This document shows, in pieces, positions 1-7,849 of a stretch of DNA of 13,881 nucleotides (position 1 is the first letter of the stretch; each line of letters begins with the position of its first letter). The position numbers and the translations under genes are program-made. Source of the DNA: Candidatus Falkowbacteria bacterium HGW-Falkowbacteria-2 (GTDB lineage: Bacteria; Patescibacteriota; Patescibacteriia; Patescibacteriales; UBA12465); the NCBI GenBank assembly GCA_002841655.1, contig PHAH01000013.1:1-13881 (forward strand), in the 5' to 3' direction. The notes beneath the pieces were generated by a model. That model was given only the letters and a program-made list of their open reading frames with translations. It searched no databases and was not told where the DNA came from.

Positions 1-540
1 GTGGTGGCTGCATCTGATAGTCGTGGCGGCGTTTATAGTACTGAGGGTCTGGATGTTTCTAAATTGAGCACCTTTAAAGCTCAAGGCAACGCCGTTGAAG
101 GTTTTCAGCCAGGTGAGGCTATTAGTAACGAACAGTTACTTGAGCTTGATGTTGATATTTTAATTTTAGCTGCTTTAGAGAATCAAATCACTCAAGCTAA
201 TGCGAACAATATAAAAGCGAAATATATTATTGAATTGGCTAACGGACCGATTGATTTAACTGCAGATAATATTTTAGATAAGGCAGGTGTGGTGATTGTT
301 CCCGATATCTTAGCAAACTCTGGTGGCGTTATCGTTAGCTACTTCGAGTGGGCTCAGAATCGCACAGGCCAAATCCTTGATGAAGAATACTTACGCAATT
401 TGTTAGAGAAGAAGATGAGAGGCAACTGGCAACGAATGCTAAGTGTATATAAAGAAAAAGAAGGTATTAGCATGAGACAGTCTGCCTATATCTTGGCGGT
501 ACGAAGAATCTTAGCCGCTAAACATTGGCGCGGGAGATAG
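1..540 (+). CDS. gdhA: Glutamate dehydrogenase (Glu/Leu/Phe/Val dehydrogenase family), C-terminal part
   Basis: This is the last 179 codons of a gene that begins outside the window; the GTG at position 1 is only an internal valine codon. The family catalyses reversible NAD(P)-linked oxidative deamination of glutamate to 2-oxoglutarate and ammonia in the cytoplasm. The part seen is the dinucleotide-binding domain: a VAASDSRGGVY stretch at the start, ELANGP at residues 78-83, then VPDILANSGGVIVSYFEW at 100-117, which is the family signature closing the active-site cleft. Full proteins are about 410-450 residues, so roughly 230 are missing. ANGP plus SYFEW favours glutamate over leucine or phenylalanine as substrate. 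NAD versus NADP preference cannot be read from this part. The gene ends in TAG just before a terminator and converges with the next gene. Confidence 0.9.
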   Translation: MVAASDSRGGVYSTEGLDVSKLSTFKAQGNAVEGFQPGEAISNEQLLELDVDILILAALENQITQANANNIKAKYIIELANGPIDLTADNILDKAGVVIVPDILANSGGVIVSYFEWAQNRTGQILDEEYLRNLLEKKMRGNWQRMLSVYKEKEGISMRQSAYILAVRRILAAKHWRGR

Positions 541-558
541 ATATACAATTTATATATC

Positions 559-589
559 AAAAAAGGCTATCGCACAGATAGCCTTTTTT
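559..589. terminator. Bidirectional intrinsic terminator
   Basis: A 7-bp stem GGCTATC/GATAGCC (565-571 with 577-583) has a 5-nt loop, an A6 tract before it and a T6 tract after it. It therefore works as a hairpin plus U-tract on both strands. It lies between the convergent dehydrogenase and DsbA-like genes and probably ends both. Confidence 0.88.
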
Positions 590-605
590 ATATTGAACGG
601 ATGTC

Positions 606-1613
606 TTAGTTGCAGGAAGCATCAGTGGAAGCGGCGTTGTAGTCAAAGCCGAAACCAGGAGTTGGTGACTGTGAGTTTAACTGAGCCTCGCATTCAGCTG
701 GCGCCTCTTCAAAAGCGGAGCAGATAGTAGCCAGTAAAGTTGCGGAATCACGGCCGCTAGAAACATCAAGACCGTTTATAACTAAAGTTGGTGAACCGCC
801 GACGCCATACTTTTCATTATCTTCTTTATCTACATTGAAACCTGGGAACTGTCCACGGTAATCAACCTTTTTTGTATAGTTATCAGAGATGCTGAATTTC
901 TTATCAGTAGCGGCGACGCAGCTTTCAACCTTGCCCTTATCCATTCCTTTAACGCTTAAACAGCCATCAGTATCGCCGTCAGCAAGGAAGCACTGTAAAT
1001 AGCTTACAAGTTGCTTTGGTTGTTCTTTCTGAATGCAATATTGAACAAGATTTTCGTCAATTTCTTCTTTGTCGTGCATGATGTAATCAACAAACTTCAA
1101 CTTAAAATCAATTTTGTCTCCTAGAGTTTCAAGAACTGGTAACATGCCCTTTTCGATCTGAGTACCGTATGGGCAATAGCTCATAACGAAGAGCTCAACA
1201 ACCGGCTTGTCGTTCTTAGGGATGTTTAAATCAGCGGCAGCGCTAGCGGCGGGGGTGCCGTCTGTTGGTGATTGTTCGCCAATCATTTCATCCATGTCGA
1301 TAGCTTGTGGGAAGAAAAGACGACCATCTTTAGTGACATAAGATTCAACTGGGCTTTCTGAGCCAATGTCGATGATCATTTTATATAAACCATATTCCTC
1401 AGTTACCTCAGACACTGTTGCCTTGCTTCCGCTAGGCATCAAAAAATCATTAATAAACGACTCAGACTTTGTGCTGGCCTCTTCGATGCTCAGGTTACCT
1501 TTACTCCAAGGACCAAAAAGGAAGACAGCAGCTGCGACAACGACTGCGAGCACAATCAAGCCAGTGCCGATAGCTCTCTTATTTTGAAAAAAACGCTTGA
1601 ACATTTTACTCAT
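606..1613 (-). CDS. Membrane-anchored DsbA/thioredoxin-fold protein with single-cysteine CPYG motif
   Basis: A 335-residue protein with a short basic N-terminus and one membrane segment (about 14-34), followed by an extracytoplasmic region. Residues 40-130 form an acidic, low-complexity stalk. The thioredoxin-like domain runs from about 137. VVELFVMSYCPYG places C147 where DsbA-like proteins have their first active-site cysteine, but the CxxC pair is replaced by CPYG. The cis-proline loop is present (GGSPTLVING, P275). Seven further cysteines (C193, C208, C218, C232, C298, C308, C334) could form structural disulfides or take part in exchange. Probable role: thiol-disulfide chemistry or chaperoning outside the membrane; no substrate can be inferred. 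The ATG at 1613 is preceded by AT-rich sequence without an SD. A perfect promoter lies upstream, so the gene can be expressed apart from rluD. Confidence 0.8.
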   Translation of the reverse strand: MSKMFKRFFQNKRAIGTGLIVLAVVVAAAVFLFGPWSKGNLSIEEASTKSESFINDFLMPSGSKATVSEVTEEYGLYKMIIDIGSESPVESYVTKDGRLFFPQAIDMDEMIGEQSPTDGTPAASAAADLNIPKNDKPVVELFVMSYCPYGTQIEKGMLPVLETLGDKIDFKLKFVDYIMHDKEEIDENLVQYCIQKEQPKQLVSYLQCFLADGDTDGCLSVKGMDKGKVESCVAATDKKFSISDNYTKKVDYRGQFPGFNVDKEDNEKYGVGGSPTLVINGLDVSSGRDSATLLATICSAFEEAPAECEAQLNSQSPTPGFGFDYNAASTDASCN

Positions 1614-1647
1614 ATTGTTTATTAATAATTATTATCTTTATTACGTT

Positions 1648-1676
1648 ATTATAGGAAATTACTGCTCCGCTGTCAA
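1648..1676 (-). promoter_or_regulatory. Consensus sigma-70-type promoter for the DsbA-like gene
   Basis: On the minus strand TTGACA (1676-1671), a 17-nt spacer and TATAAT (1653-1648) match both consensus hexamers exactly, 35 nt before the ATG at 1613. The -35 box lies just past the rluD stop codon. Confidence 0.85.
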
Positions 1677-1678
1677 AG

Positions 1679-2467
1679 TTATTTTTGTTGATTGAGATAG
1701 GTCGCGAGATTATTTGGCAGCTCGGAAACAAACTCAAGTTTTTCTTTGTTTAAGTTGGTGAAACTGAGACGGTGAGCGTGAAGGAAGATGCGTCCGAGAT
1801 TGATTTTTTTGTTGCGCGCCTTGGTTTTGGGGGTCCCATATATATCATCGCCAACTAGAGGGTGTCCGTAGGCGGCAAAGTGGACTCTTATTTGATGGGT
1901 GCGGCCAGTCTTTATTTTTACTTTCAGTAATGTTATGTGGTTCCACTTTTTTTCTACTTCGAATTCGGTTATGGCTTCACGAGATTTCTCATAGGCCTCG
2001 ATAACGCCTTTATCACGATTGGAAAGCCTTCCTTTTTTAGACTCTTCAATCTTATCGGCGCTCATCGGTAGGGCAGCCATTTTAAATCCAGCGCGCGAAC
2101 GGACAATGGGGAACAGTATTTTACCTTCATCCTTTATTACCTTTCCAAAAGCCAGGGCAATGTATTCTTTTTTGATAGTTCTCTTTTTAAACTGCTTCTT
2201 GAGATGTTCGAAGGAAGCATTATTTCTCGCTATTACCATTAAACCGCTGGCTTCCCGATCAAGACGATGAACAATTCCGGGACGGAGCTCATCTTCACCC
2301 ACTCCAGCAAGGTCGGGATAGGTTTTGAGTAGATAATCGGCGAGCGTTGGTTCGGTAGTTGTATCTCCTTCGTGTACTACCAATCCTGACGGTTTGTCGA
2401 TAATTAAGATATCGTCATCCTCATGGAGTATCTTTATGTCGCCGTGTGGCGTTTCGATTTTTTTCAT
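1679..2467 (-). CDS. rluD: RluA/RluD-family pseudouridine synthase without an S4 domain
   Basis: A 262-residue enzyme that isomerises uridine to pseudouridine in RNA, in this family usually 23S rRNA. The catalytic motif is HRLDREASG with the nucleophilic aspartate D70; IDKPSGLVVH (23-32) and KTGRTHQIRVH (186-196) are the other conserved family blocks. The RNA-binding S4 domain found in E. coli RluD (about 320 residues) is absent, because the protein begins almost directly with the catalytic domain, so the exact target (RluA, RluC or RluD sites, or tRNA) cannot be assigned. A charged insert around 128-153 separates catalytic strands. The start follows the flippase stop by 4 nt, which suggests translational coupling. 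No SD is visible. Confidence 0.87.
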   Translation of the reverse strand: MKKIETPHGDIKILHEDDDILIIDKPSGLVVHEGDTTTEPTLADYLLKTYPDLAGVGEDELRPGIVHRLDREASGLMVIARNNASFEHLKKQFKKRTIKKEYIALAFGKVIKDEGKILFPIVRSRAGFKMAALPMSADKIEESKKGRLSNRDKGVIEAYEKSREAITEFEVEKKWNHITLLKVKIKTGRTHQIRVHFAAYGHPLVGDDIYGTPKTKARNKKINLGRIFLHAHRLSFTNLNKEKLEFVSELPNNLATYLNQQK

Positions 2468-2471
2468 ATAA

Positions 2472-3908
2472 TTATTTCTGTTTCATTATTAATTCCAAAT
2501 CACTCTTCGTAAAGGCGCGTAGTATAAATAGGGAGACGACGTAGACAATAGCGGCTAGAGTCAGCGTTGCCAGTAGACCCAGGATAGTGCTTGCATAAGC
2601 GCTTGGCCAAAACCAGAGCATGGCACCCATTATGGCTGAAGCGATTACAGCCTTTACTAGGCCTGTTAATTTTAAGCTAAGCTTCAAATGACGGTACAGG
2701 AAGATGCCGGTAAGGACAGCGATAGCACTTTCACTATAAACCGTCACCGCCGCCGCACCAAAATAGGAATAACGAGGAATTAAATAAAGATAAGCAATCA
2801 GGGAGGTTATGCCGGTAAATACGTAAATGCCGATTACTTTCTTCTGGGCTTTAACCGCAATAATAGCATGAGCCGCCATATTACCCAAGAAAATGGCAGC
2901 AACCGCTAAAATCAGGACTCTCAAGATGGCGCCAGCTTCTATAAATTCAGGTCCGGCAATGAGAACTATAATTTCGTCAGCCAAGAACTGAGCGCCCACC
3001 ACAACGGGCAGGGCGGCGATGGCCATGGCGTCAAATGACTTCTGTAAGACCTTACTAAAGCGCTCATTGTCCCTCAATTGCCACGCAGTGACTAGCAAAG
3101 GCAAGATTATTCCGGCAAACATGAAGGGCAAAGAACTTAAGACATCAATTATCTTGTAGGCGGCACCATAGAGCCCGACTTCTTCCTGACCTTTAATAAG
3201 AGACAAGATAAGAGTGTCCGCCCGAAGGTAGATAAGATTGAAGGCGATGGTAATTGCTAGGGGCCAAGATAGAGTAATAATTTTGCGCCACCAAGCGCTT
3301 TCAAATAGGGGGCTGATGCGGGCAAACTGACGGGCGAAGTAAAAGTGTAGCAGGAAGCTGGCCAGACTGGCGGCGGAAGTGGTGATTAAGATGCCGGCTA
3401 AGCCCCAGTCAAAGACCACAGATAAAATAACACCAGTAATCAATACGAAACGGCTTAACGTTTCCGCCCAAGCTACCCGATCCATTTTTAAGCGGTTTTG
3501 AAATAGACCAACCATGATTTGATTTAGGGCGGTAAAGATAAAGGAGGCGGCTGCCAACAGGACACCCATCTTAATTCCGGAGCTATAATCAAAGAATAAG
3601 ACTATTATCGGAGCTAAGCCGATAAATACCAGCGCGGATACTAAGCGTAAACCAAATAAGTTTCCGAGAATTTTTTCTTCTTTCTCTGGCTCGCTACTAA
3701 TCATCTGAGCAGTCACTAAGGTTAGACCGAGGTCAGCGATAATAGCAAAAAAAGACAAAAAGGTGATGGCCGTAGTATATTCACCGAAACCAGCTTGCCC
3801 TAACTCTCTCGTCATTAAGGCAAACGCAAAAAGATTAAGGCCAGTTGAAGCCACTTTGCCCGCTATCTGAATTAGGGTGTTATGGAATATTTTACGTTGC
3901 AAGCTCAT
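2472..3908 (-). CDS. Polysaccharide flippase of the MOP superfamily (Wzx/MVF type)
   Basis: A 478-residue integral membrane protein with about 12-14 hydrophobic segments spread along its whole length. The N-terminus, with a basic start, ITRELGQ-like turn (MTRELGQAGFGEYTTAITFLSFFAIIADLGL, split here at residues 32-62), is typical of flippases for lipid-linked sugars. Such proteins move undecaprenyl-linked oligosaccharides from the cytoplasmic to the outer face of the membrane for surface polymer or glycoprotein assembly. No glycosyltransferase is adjacent, so the substrate is unknown; a lipid II flippase role is less likely but not excluded. It is the first gene of the minus-strand block and lies back to back with the pilin-like gene across a 71-nt divergent promoter region. 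The stop lies 4 nt before the rluD start. Confidence 0.85.
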   Translation of the reverse strand: MSLQRKIFHNTLIQIAGKVASTGLNLFAFALMTRELGQAGFGEYTTAITFLSFFAIIADLGLTLVTAQMISSEPEKEEKILGNLFGLRLVSALVFIGLAPIIVLFFDYSSGIKMGVLLAAASFIFTALNQIMVGLFQNRLKMDRVAWAETLSRFVLITGVILSVVFDWGLAGILITTSAASLASFLLHFYFARQFARISPLFESAWWRKIITLSWPLAITIAFNLIYLRADTLILSLIKGQEEVGLYGAAYKIIDVLSSLPFMFAGIILPLLVTAWQLRDNERFSKVLQKSFDAMAIAALPVVVGAQFLADEIIVLIAGPEFIEAGAILRVLILAVAAIFLGNMAAHAIIAVKAQKKVIGIYVFTGITSLIAYLYLIPRYSYFGAAAVTVYSESAIAVLTGIFLYRHLKLSLKLTGLVKAVIASAIMGAMLWFWPSAYASTILGLLATLTLAAIVYVVSLFILRAFTKSDLELIMKQK

Positions 3909-3914
3909 AATTTC

Positions 3915-3943
3915 TTGTTATTTCTGGGAAGTTTTTATATAAT
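3915..3943 (+). promoter_or_regulatory. Promoter of the pilin-like gene in a divergent region
   Basis: TTGTTA (3915-3920), a 17-nt spacer and TATAAT (3938-3943) point towards the ATG at 3980. On the opposite strand a second TATAAT (3950-3945) points towards the flippase gene, but no good -35 precedes it. The two -10 boxes are 1 nt apart, so polymerases could compete for the site. Confidence 0.65.
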
Positions 3944-3979
3944 GATTATACCATATCATTAAATTAATGCGCATCTAAT

Positions 3980-4402
3980 ATGAAAAGAAAATTGTCACTC
4001 TATTTACTAATCGCAATCTCTTTTTTCCAGGCGAACTTGTTGCTACCGATTCAACCGGCGTTAGCAGATGAATCTTTGCTTAACAGCCAGGTCGGCTTTA
4101 GTGAGGGTGGCGATATCCAATCTGCTTTCGGTTCTGAGGAGCCCTCAGATATTAGATACACCGTGTCGCGCATAATTATCTCGGTGTTAACGCTGGTTGG
4201 CATTATCTTTGTGATAATACTAATAATCGCTGGGTTTAAGTATATGACCGCGGCGGGCAATGAGGAAACAGCCAGAACAGCGATTAGGCAAATAACTCAG
4301 GCGGTAATTGGCTTGCTGATTATCTTAGCTGCCTGGAGTATTACTTACTTCGTTATGAGACATTTGGCGGGGGCGGTGGGCAATAATCCATTACTCCCCT
4401 AA
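3980..4402 (+). CDS. TrbC/VirB2-like pilin family small membrane protein
   Basis: A 140-residue protein with a signal peptide (basic MKRK start, hydrophobic core 5-22, cleavage predicted after ALA at 29), an exported polar stretch of about 30 residues, and two membrane helices (about 64-86 and 105-127) joined by a short cytoplasmic loop rich in charged residues (TAAGNEETARTAIRQ). This layout is that of VirB2/TrbC pilin subunits of type IV secretion systems. No other secretion gene is in the window. Such orphan genes are common in Patescibacteria, where they may build thin surface fibres or serve DNA uptake or attachment; that role is inference. The ATG has no SD. It is followed by the nusA promoter with no clear terminator between. 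Confidence 0.75.
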   Translation: MKRKLSLYLLIAISFFQANLLLPIQPALADESLLNSQVGFSEGGDIQSAFGSEEPSDIRYTVSRIIISVLTLVGIIFVIILIIAGFKYMTAAGNEETARTAIRQITQAVIGLLIILAAWSITYFVMRHLAGAVGNNPLLP

Positions 4403-4415
4403 CCTCCAAATTGCT

Positions 4416-4444
4416 TTGACAAAACCCAAAACATTTGCTATATT
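4416..4444 (+). promoter_or_regulatory. Strong nusA promoter with extended -10
   Basis: TTGACA (4416-4421), a 17-nt spacer and TATATT (4439-4444) with TGC directly before it (4436-4438), which forms an extended -10. Transcription should start near 4451, giving a leader of about 95 nt before the nusA ATG at 4546. Confidence 0.85.
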
Positions 4445-4452
4445 GTCTATTA

Positions 4453-4486
4453 GAAAGCTAATTGTTGAATACAATTGGCTTTTTCT
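4453..4486 (+). promoter_or_regulatory. Terminator-like hairpin at the 5' end of the nusA leader
   Basis: The arms 4454-4465 and 4471-4482 pair over 12 bp (one T-G wobble) around the loop TGAAT, with T-rich sequence (TTTTTCTTT) at the 3' side. The position is almost at the predicted transcript start. It could be an early attenuator of nusA or a 5' stabilising hairpin; the sequence cannot decide between them. Confidence 0.6.
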
Positions 4487-4504
4487 TTAAGTAGTTATTA
4501 AATT

Positions 4505-4537
4505 ACCATCTATTACCCTCAATTGGGCAATGATGGT
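4505..4537 (+). promoter_or_regulatory. Second hairpin of the nusA leader, just before the start codon
   Basis: ACCATC (4505-4510) pairs with GATGGT (4532-4537), followed inward by ATT/AAT and CCC/GGG around loop TCAATT, with one bulge and one mismatch. It ends 8 nt before the ATG, where a ribosome would bind, and may tune translation of nusA. Confidence 0.55.
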
Positions 4538-4545
4538 TTAAAATT

Positions 4546-5787
4546 ATGTCTGATTTAACTAACGCCATCAAGCAGGTGTGCGAAGAAAAAAACCTAGATT
4601 ACCAAGCGGTCGTCAATACGATTGAATTGGCGCTTGCGGCTGCCTATCGTAAAGATTACGGCGAAAAGAATCAGAATATTAAGGTCGTTTTTGATCCGGT
4701 GACTGCCAAATCGGAAATATATGATGTTAAAACCGTTGTCGAAAACCTGCCAGCTGAAGAAGAGGAGGAAATGATTCGTCGTCTCAATGATCCTGATTAC
4801 CGACGCGATGAGAAGGAAGAGAAACGCGATGTAGCTGCAGGTGATGATGAAGAGAAGGAGAGAAAGTTCAATCCGAAAACTGATATTCAGATTAAGGCTG
4901 CTGTTATCTTTAAACACGATGCCAAGGTAGGTGATGAAATTATGACTGAACTACCGATTCCGGAATCATATGGACGAATGGCCGCTCAGACTGCTAAACA
5001 GGTTATTATTCAAAAGCTCCGTGAAATGGAGCGCGATATGGTTCTTAATGAATTTAAGGATAAAGAAAAAGAAGTGGTTGGTGGCGTTGTGCAAAGACAT
5101 GAAGGTCGCTTAGTATTTGTTGATCTTGGTAAAGCGATTGGTATTTTGCCTCCAGAAGAACAGATTTTTAATGAATTCTATCGCCCGGGCGAACGGGTCA
5201 AGGTGTATATCAAAGAAGTACGCGAAGGCCACAAGGGTCCGGAAATTATTCTTTCCCGAAGAAGCGAAGAAATATTGAAAAAGATTTTCTATTTAGAGAT
5301 TCCAGAAATTGCGAACGGCTTAGTTGAAATCAAAGCAGTTGCTCGTGAAGCTGGTTCCCGCTCCAAAGTGGCGATTTACACAGAGGCAGAAAATGTTGAT
5401 CCAGTTGGCTCCTGTGTAGGACAACGTGGTGCTCGTATCCAGACAATTATTTCTGAACTAGGCGGTGAAAAGGTTGATATCATCGAATATGACGAGGATC
5501 CTGCTAAGTTTATCGCTAATGCCCTGTCTCCAGCTAAAATTTCTAGCATCGAACTTGATGAAGCTGACCACAAGGCTATCGTCAAAGTTGCTTCTGATAA
5601 GTTATCATTAGCCATCGGCAAGAGTGGACAGAACGTTCGTCTAGCTGCTCACCTTACTACTTGGAAAATCGACATCATTGAAGCTGAGGGTGAAAAAAAG
5701 GTTGCTGATAGTGAAAGTGAGGACATCATCGTAGCTGATATCAACACCGAAGAGGAGGCTCCAGCCGAAGATAATAAGGAGGAATAA
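4546..5787 (+). CDS. nusA: Transcription termination/antitermination factor NusA
   Basis: A 413-residue RNA polymerase-binding elongation factor that affects pausing, termination and antitermination. Order of domains: N-terminal polymerase-binding domain (about 1-165, ending in QTAKQVIIQKLREMER), S1 domain (about 175-238), KH1 (240-325, with GSCVGQRGARI at 288-298), KH2 (326-385, with LAIGKSGQNVRLA at 355-367) and an acidic tail (386-413). The C-terminal acidic repeats of E. coli NusA are missing, as in many bacteria. The N-terminal domain has an extra charged stretch of about 25-30 residues (84-111, many E, K, D and R) compared with the standard fold. No SD precedes the ATG; the context is ATT-ATG behind two leader hairpins. 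hppA follows after 26 nt and could share the transcript. Confidence 0.96.
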   Translation: MSDLTNAIKQVCEEKNLDYQAVVNTIELALAAAYRKDYGEKNQNIKVVFDPVTAKSEIYDVKTVVENLPAEEEEEMIRRLNDPDYRRDEKEEKRDVAAGDDEEKERKFNPKTDIQIKAAVIFKHDAKVGDEIMTELPIPESYGRMAAQTAKQVIIQKLREMERDMVLNEFKDKEKEVVGGVVQRHEGRLVFVDLGKAIGILPPEEQIFNEFYRPGERVKVYIKEVREGHKGPEIILSRRSEEILKKIFYLEIPEIANGLVEIKAVAREAGSRSKVAIYTEAENVDPVGSCVGQRGARIQTIISELGGEKVDIIEYDEDPAKFIANALSPAKISSIELDEADHKAIVKVASDKLSLAIGKSGQNVRLAAHLTTWKIDIIEAEGEKKVADSESEDIIVADINTEEEAPAEDNKEE

Positions 5788-5813
5788 GTATATATTAAAT
5801 TAATAATATCATT

Positions 5814-7805
5814 ATGATGACCAATCTCTTGATCATCGGCAGTGCTTTAGCCGCTATCGTCTACGGTTTAATCGCTGTCGCTGCCGTCCTCCGTTTGCCT
5901 GCGGGCAATGACAGGATGAAAGAAATCGCTTCCGCCATCCAAGATGGAGCGCGCGCTTTCTTGAATCGCCAATATCGCACCGTTGCGATTGTGGCAGTTA
6001 TTTTATTCATCGTGCTCGGATTGATTCCGTCCCTTGGCTGGTTGACTGCTGTCGCCTTCTTGGTGGGCGCAATTTTCTCGGCCCTCACCGGCTACATCGG
6101 CATGTTTGTCAGTGTTCGCGCTAATGTCCGCACTACTGAAGCTGCCCGTGGTGGCATGCAAAAAGCACTGAATGTCGCCGTCAGAGGCGGCAGCGTTACC
6201 GGTATGCTTGTCGTCGGACTCGCCTTACTCGGCACCGCTGGTTTTTACATGCTTACTGGCGATCTTCATGCCTTAATCGGCTTTGCTTTTGGTGGTTCTC
6301 TCGTTTCGATCTTTGCACGTTTAGGTGGCGGTATTTATACTAAGGCCGCTGATGTCGGTGCTGACCTCGTTGGCAAGGTTGAAGCTAGTATTCCAGAAGA
6401 TGATCCTCGCAATCCAGCTGTTATTGCTGACAATGTCGGTGATAATGTCGGTGATTGTGCTGGTATGGCTGCTGATTTATTTGAAACTTACGCTGTTACT
6501 TCTATTGCAGCCATGGTTCTTGGCTCCCTTATTTTCCCTGGAAATACTGACATTGTTATCTATCCTTTAGTGTTAGGTGGAGCTTCTATTATTGCTTCAA
6601 TCATTGGTATCTTCTTTATTCGTTTAGGTAAGAAGAAAAATATCATGCGCGCGCTGTATAAAGGCTTGATTGCTTCTGGTGTTCTCTCTGCAATTGCTTT
6701 CTATCCTTTAACAATGATTTTTATCGAAGATTCTACCTTGGCTTTAAATATTTATTTTGCCAGTCTTATCGGTCTCGTGGTGACCGCTGCTTTAGTTGTT
6801 ATTACTGAGTACTACACTTCTACTAAGTTTGCTCCGGTAAAGAGCATCGCTGAAGCTTCCCGTACCGGACACGGCACCAATGTTATTGCTGGTCTTGCTG
6901 TTTCCATGCAATCCACCGCCTTGCCGATTCTCGTAATCGTTGCTGCTATTATCGGTGCCTACTCACTGGTTGGTTTATATGGAGTTGCCGTCGCTGCGGT
7001 TGCTATGTTATCAATGGCTGGCATCATCGTCACTATCGACGCCTATGGTCCAATTACTGATAATGCCGGTGGTATCGCTGAAATGGCTGAGCTCGGTGAA
7101 GATGTGCGTAACATCACTGATCCACTAGATGCTGTTGGTAATACTACTAAAGCCGTTACTAAAGGCTATGCGATTGGTTCTGCTGCTTTAGCAGCCCTCG
7201 TGCTCTTTGCTGACTTCACTCATTCCTTACCAGAAGGGTTTACCTTCATGATTGATAACCCTTACGTCTTAGCTGGTCTCTTCATTGGTGGTTTGCTGCC
7301 ATACTACTTTGGCGCATTAACCATGAAAGCTGTGGGACGTGCTGCTGGTGCAGTTGTGGATGACGTTCGTGCTCAGTTTAAAGAGAAGCTTGGCATCATG
7401 GCAGGAACAGAAAAACCTGATTATGGTCGCACTGTTGATATCGTAACTAAGGCGGCCTTAAAAGAAATGATTATCCCAGCTGCTATTCCGATTGTTGTAC
7501 CGATTGCTGTTGGTTTTGGCTTCGGTTCACACGGTATTGAGGCTTTGGGTGGCGTTCTTGTTGGCTCCATCATCACTGGTGTCTTCGTCGCTGTTTCCAT
7601 GACTTCCGGTGGTGGTGCTTGGGACAATGCTAAGAAGTATATTGAGCTTGGTCACTTCGGCGGCAAGGGTTCAGATGCTCATAAAGCGGCCGTTACTGGT
7701 GACACCGTCGGTGATCCCTATAAAGACACCGCTGGCCCAGCCATTAATCCGATGATCAAGGTGTTAAACATCGTTGCCCTCCTCATTGTGGGCCTCCTAC
7801 TCTAG
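5814..7805 (+). CDS. hppA: Membrane-bound K+-independent H+-pumping pyrophosphatase
   Basis: A 663-residue membrane enzyme that hydrolyses pyrophosphate and pumps ions across the cytoplasmic membrane. The substrate site is complete: GADLVGKVE (182-190), DDPRN (196-200), DNVGDNVGD (206-214), and the C-terminal GDTVGDPYKDTAGPAINP (629-646). There are about 16 hydrophobic helices. K446 and T449 in GNTTKAVTKG stand where K+-independent enzymes carry lysine and threonine (K+-dependent ones have alanine), so the protein should be a K+-independent H+ pump. That assignment follows known family rules. Two start codons, ATGATG, occur at 5814 and 5817; either could be used. There is no SD at useful distance. 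The nearest GGAGG lies inside the last nusA codons, over 30 nt upstream. A weak AT-only hairpin lies in the gap. A strong terminator follows. Confidence 0.96.
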   Translation: MMTNLLIIGSALAAIVYGLIAVAAVLRLPAGNDRMKEIASAIQDGARAFLNRQYRTVAIVAVILFIVLGLIPSLGWLTAVAFLVGAIFSALTGYIGMFVSVRANVRTTEAARGGMQKALNVAVRGGSVTGMLVVGLALLGTAGFYMLTGDLHALIGFAFGGSLVSIFARLGGGIYTKAADVGADLVGKVEASIPEDDPRNPAVIADNVGDNVGDCAGMAADLFETYAVTSIAAMVLGSLIFPGNTDIVIYPLVLGGASIIASIIGIFFIRLGKKKNIMRALYKGLIASGVLSAIAFYPLTMIFIEDSTLALNIYFASLIGLVVTAALVVITEYYTSTKFAPVKSIAEASRTGHGTNVIAGLAVSMQSTALPILVIVAAIIGAYSLVGLYGVAVAAVAMLSMAGIIVTIDAYGPITDNAGGIAEMAELGEDVRNITDPLDAVGNTTKAVTKGYAIGSAALAALVLFADFTHSLPEGFTFMIDNPYVLAGLFIGGLLPYYFGALTMKAVGRAAGAVVDDVRAQFKEKLGIMAGTEKPDYGRTVDIVTKAALKEMIIPAAIPIVVPIAVGFGFGSHGIEALGGVLVGSIITGVFVAVSMTSGGGAWDNAKKYIELGHFGGKGSDAHKAAVTGDTVGDPYKDTAGPAINPMIKVLNIVALLIVGLLL

Positions 7806-7820
7806 AATATGTTAGAAACA

Positions 7821-7849
7821 AAAACACCCCCTTCTGGGGGTGTTTTTTT
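7821..7849 (+). terminator. Strong intrinsic terminator after hppA
   Basis: ACACCCCC (7824-7831) and GGGGGTGT (7836-7843) form a GC-rich 8-bp stem with loop TTCT, extended by A-T pairs and followed by a T7 run. It lies 16 nt after the hppA stop and closes the nusA-hppA block. Confidence 0.93.

Noticed and set aside
5768..5787. GGAGG near the end of nusA as SD for hppA
   Set aside because: It codes for the KEE end of NusA and lies over 30 nt from the hppA start, too far for an SD.
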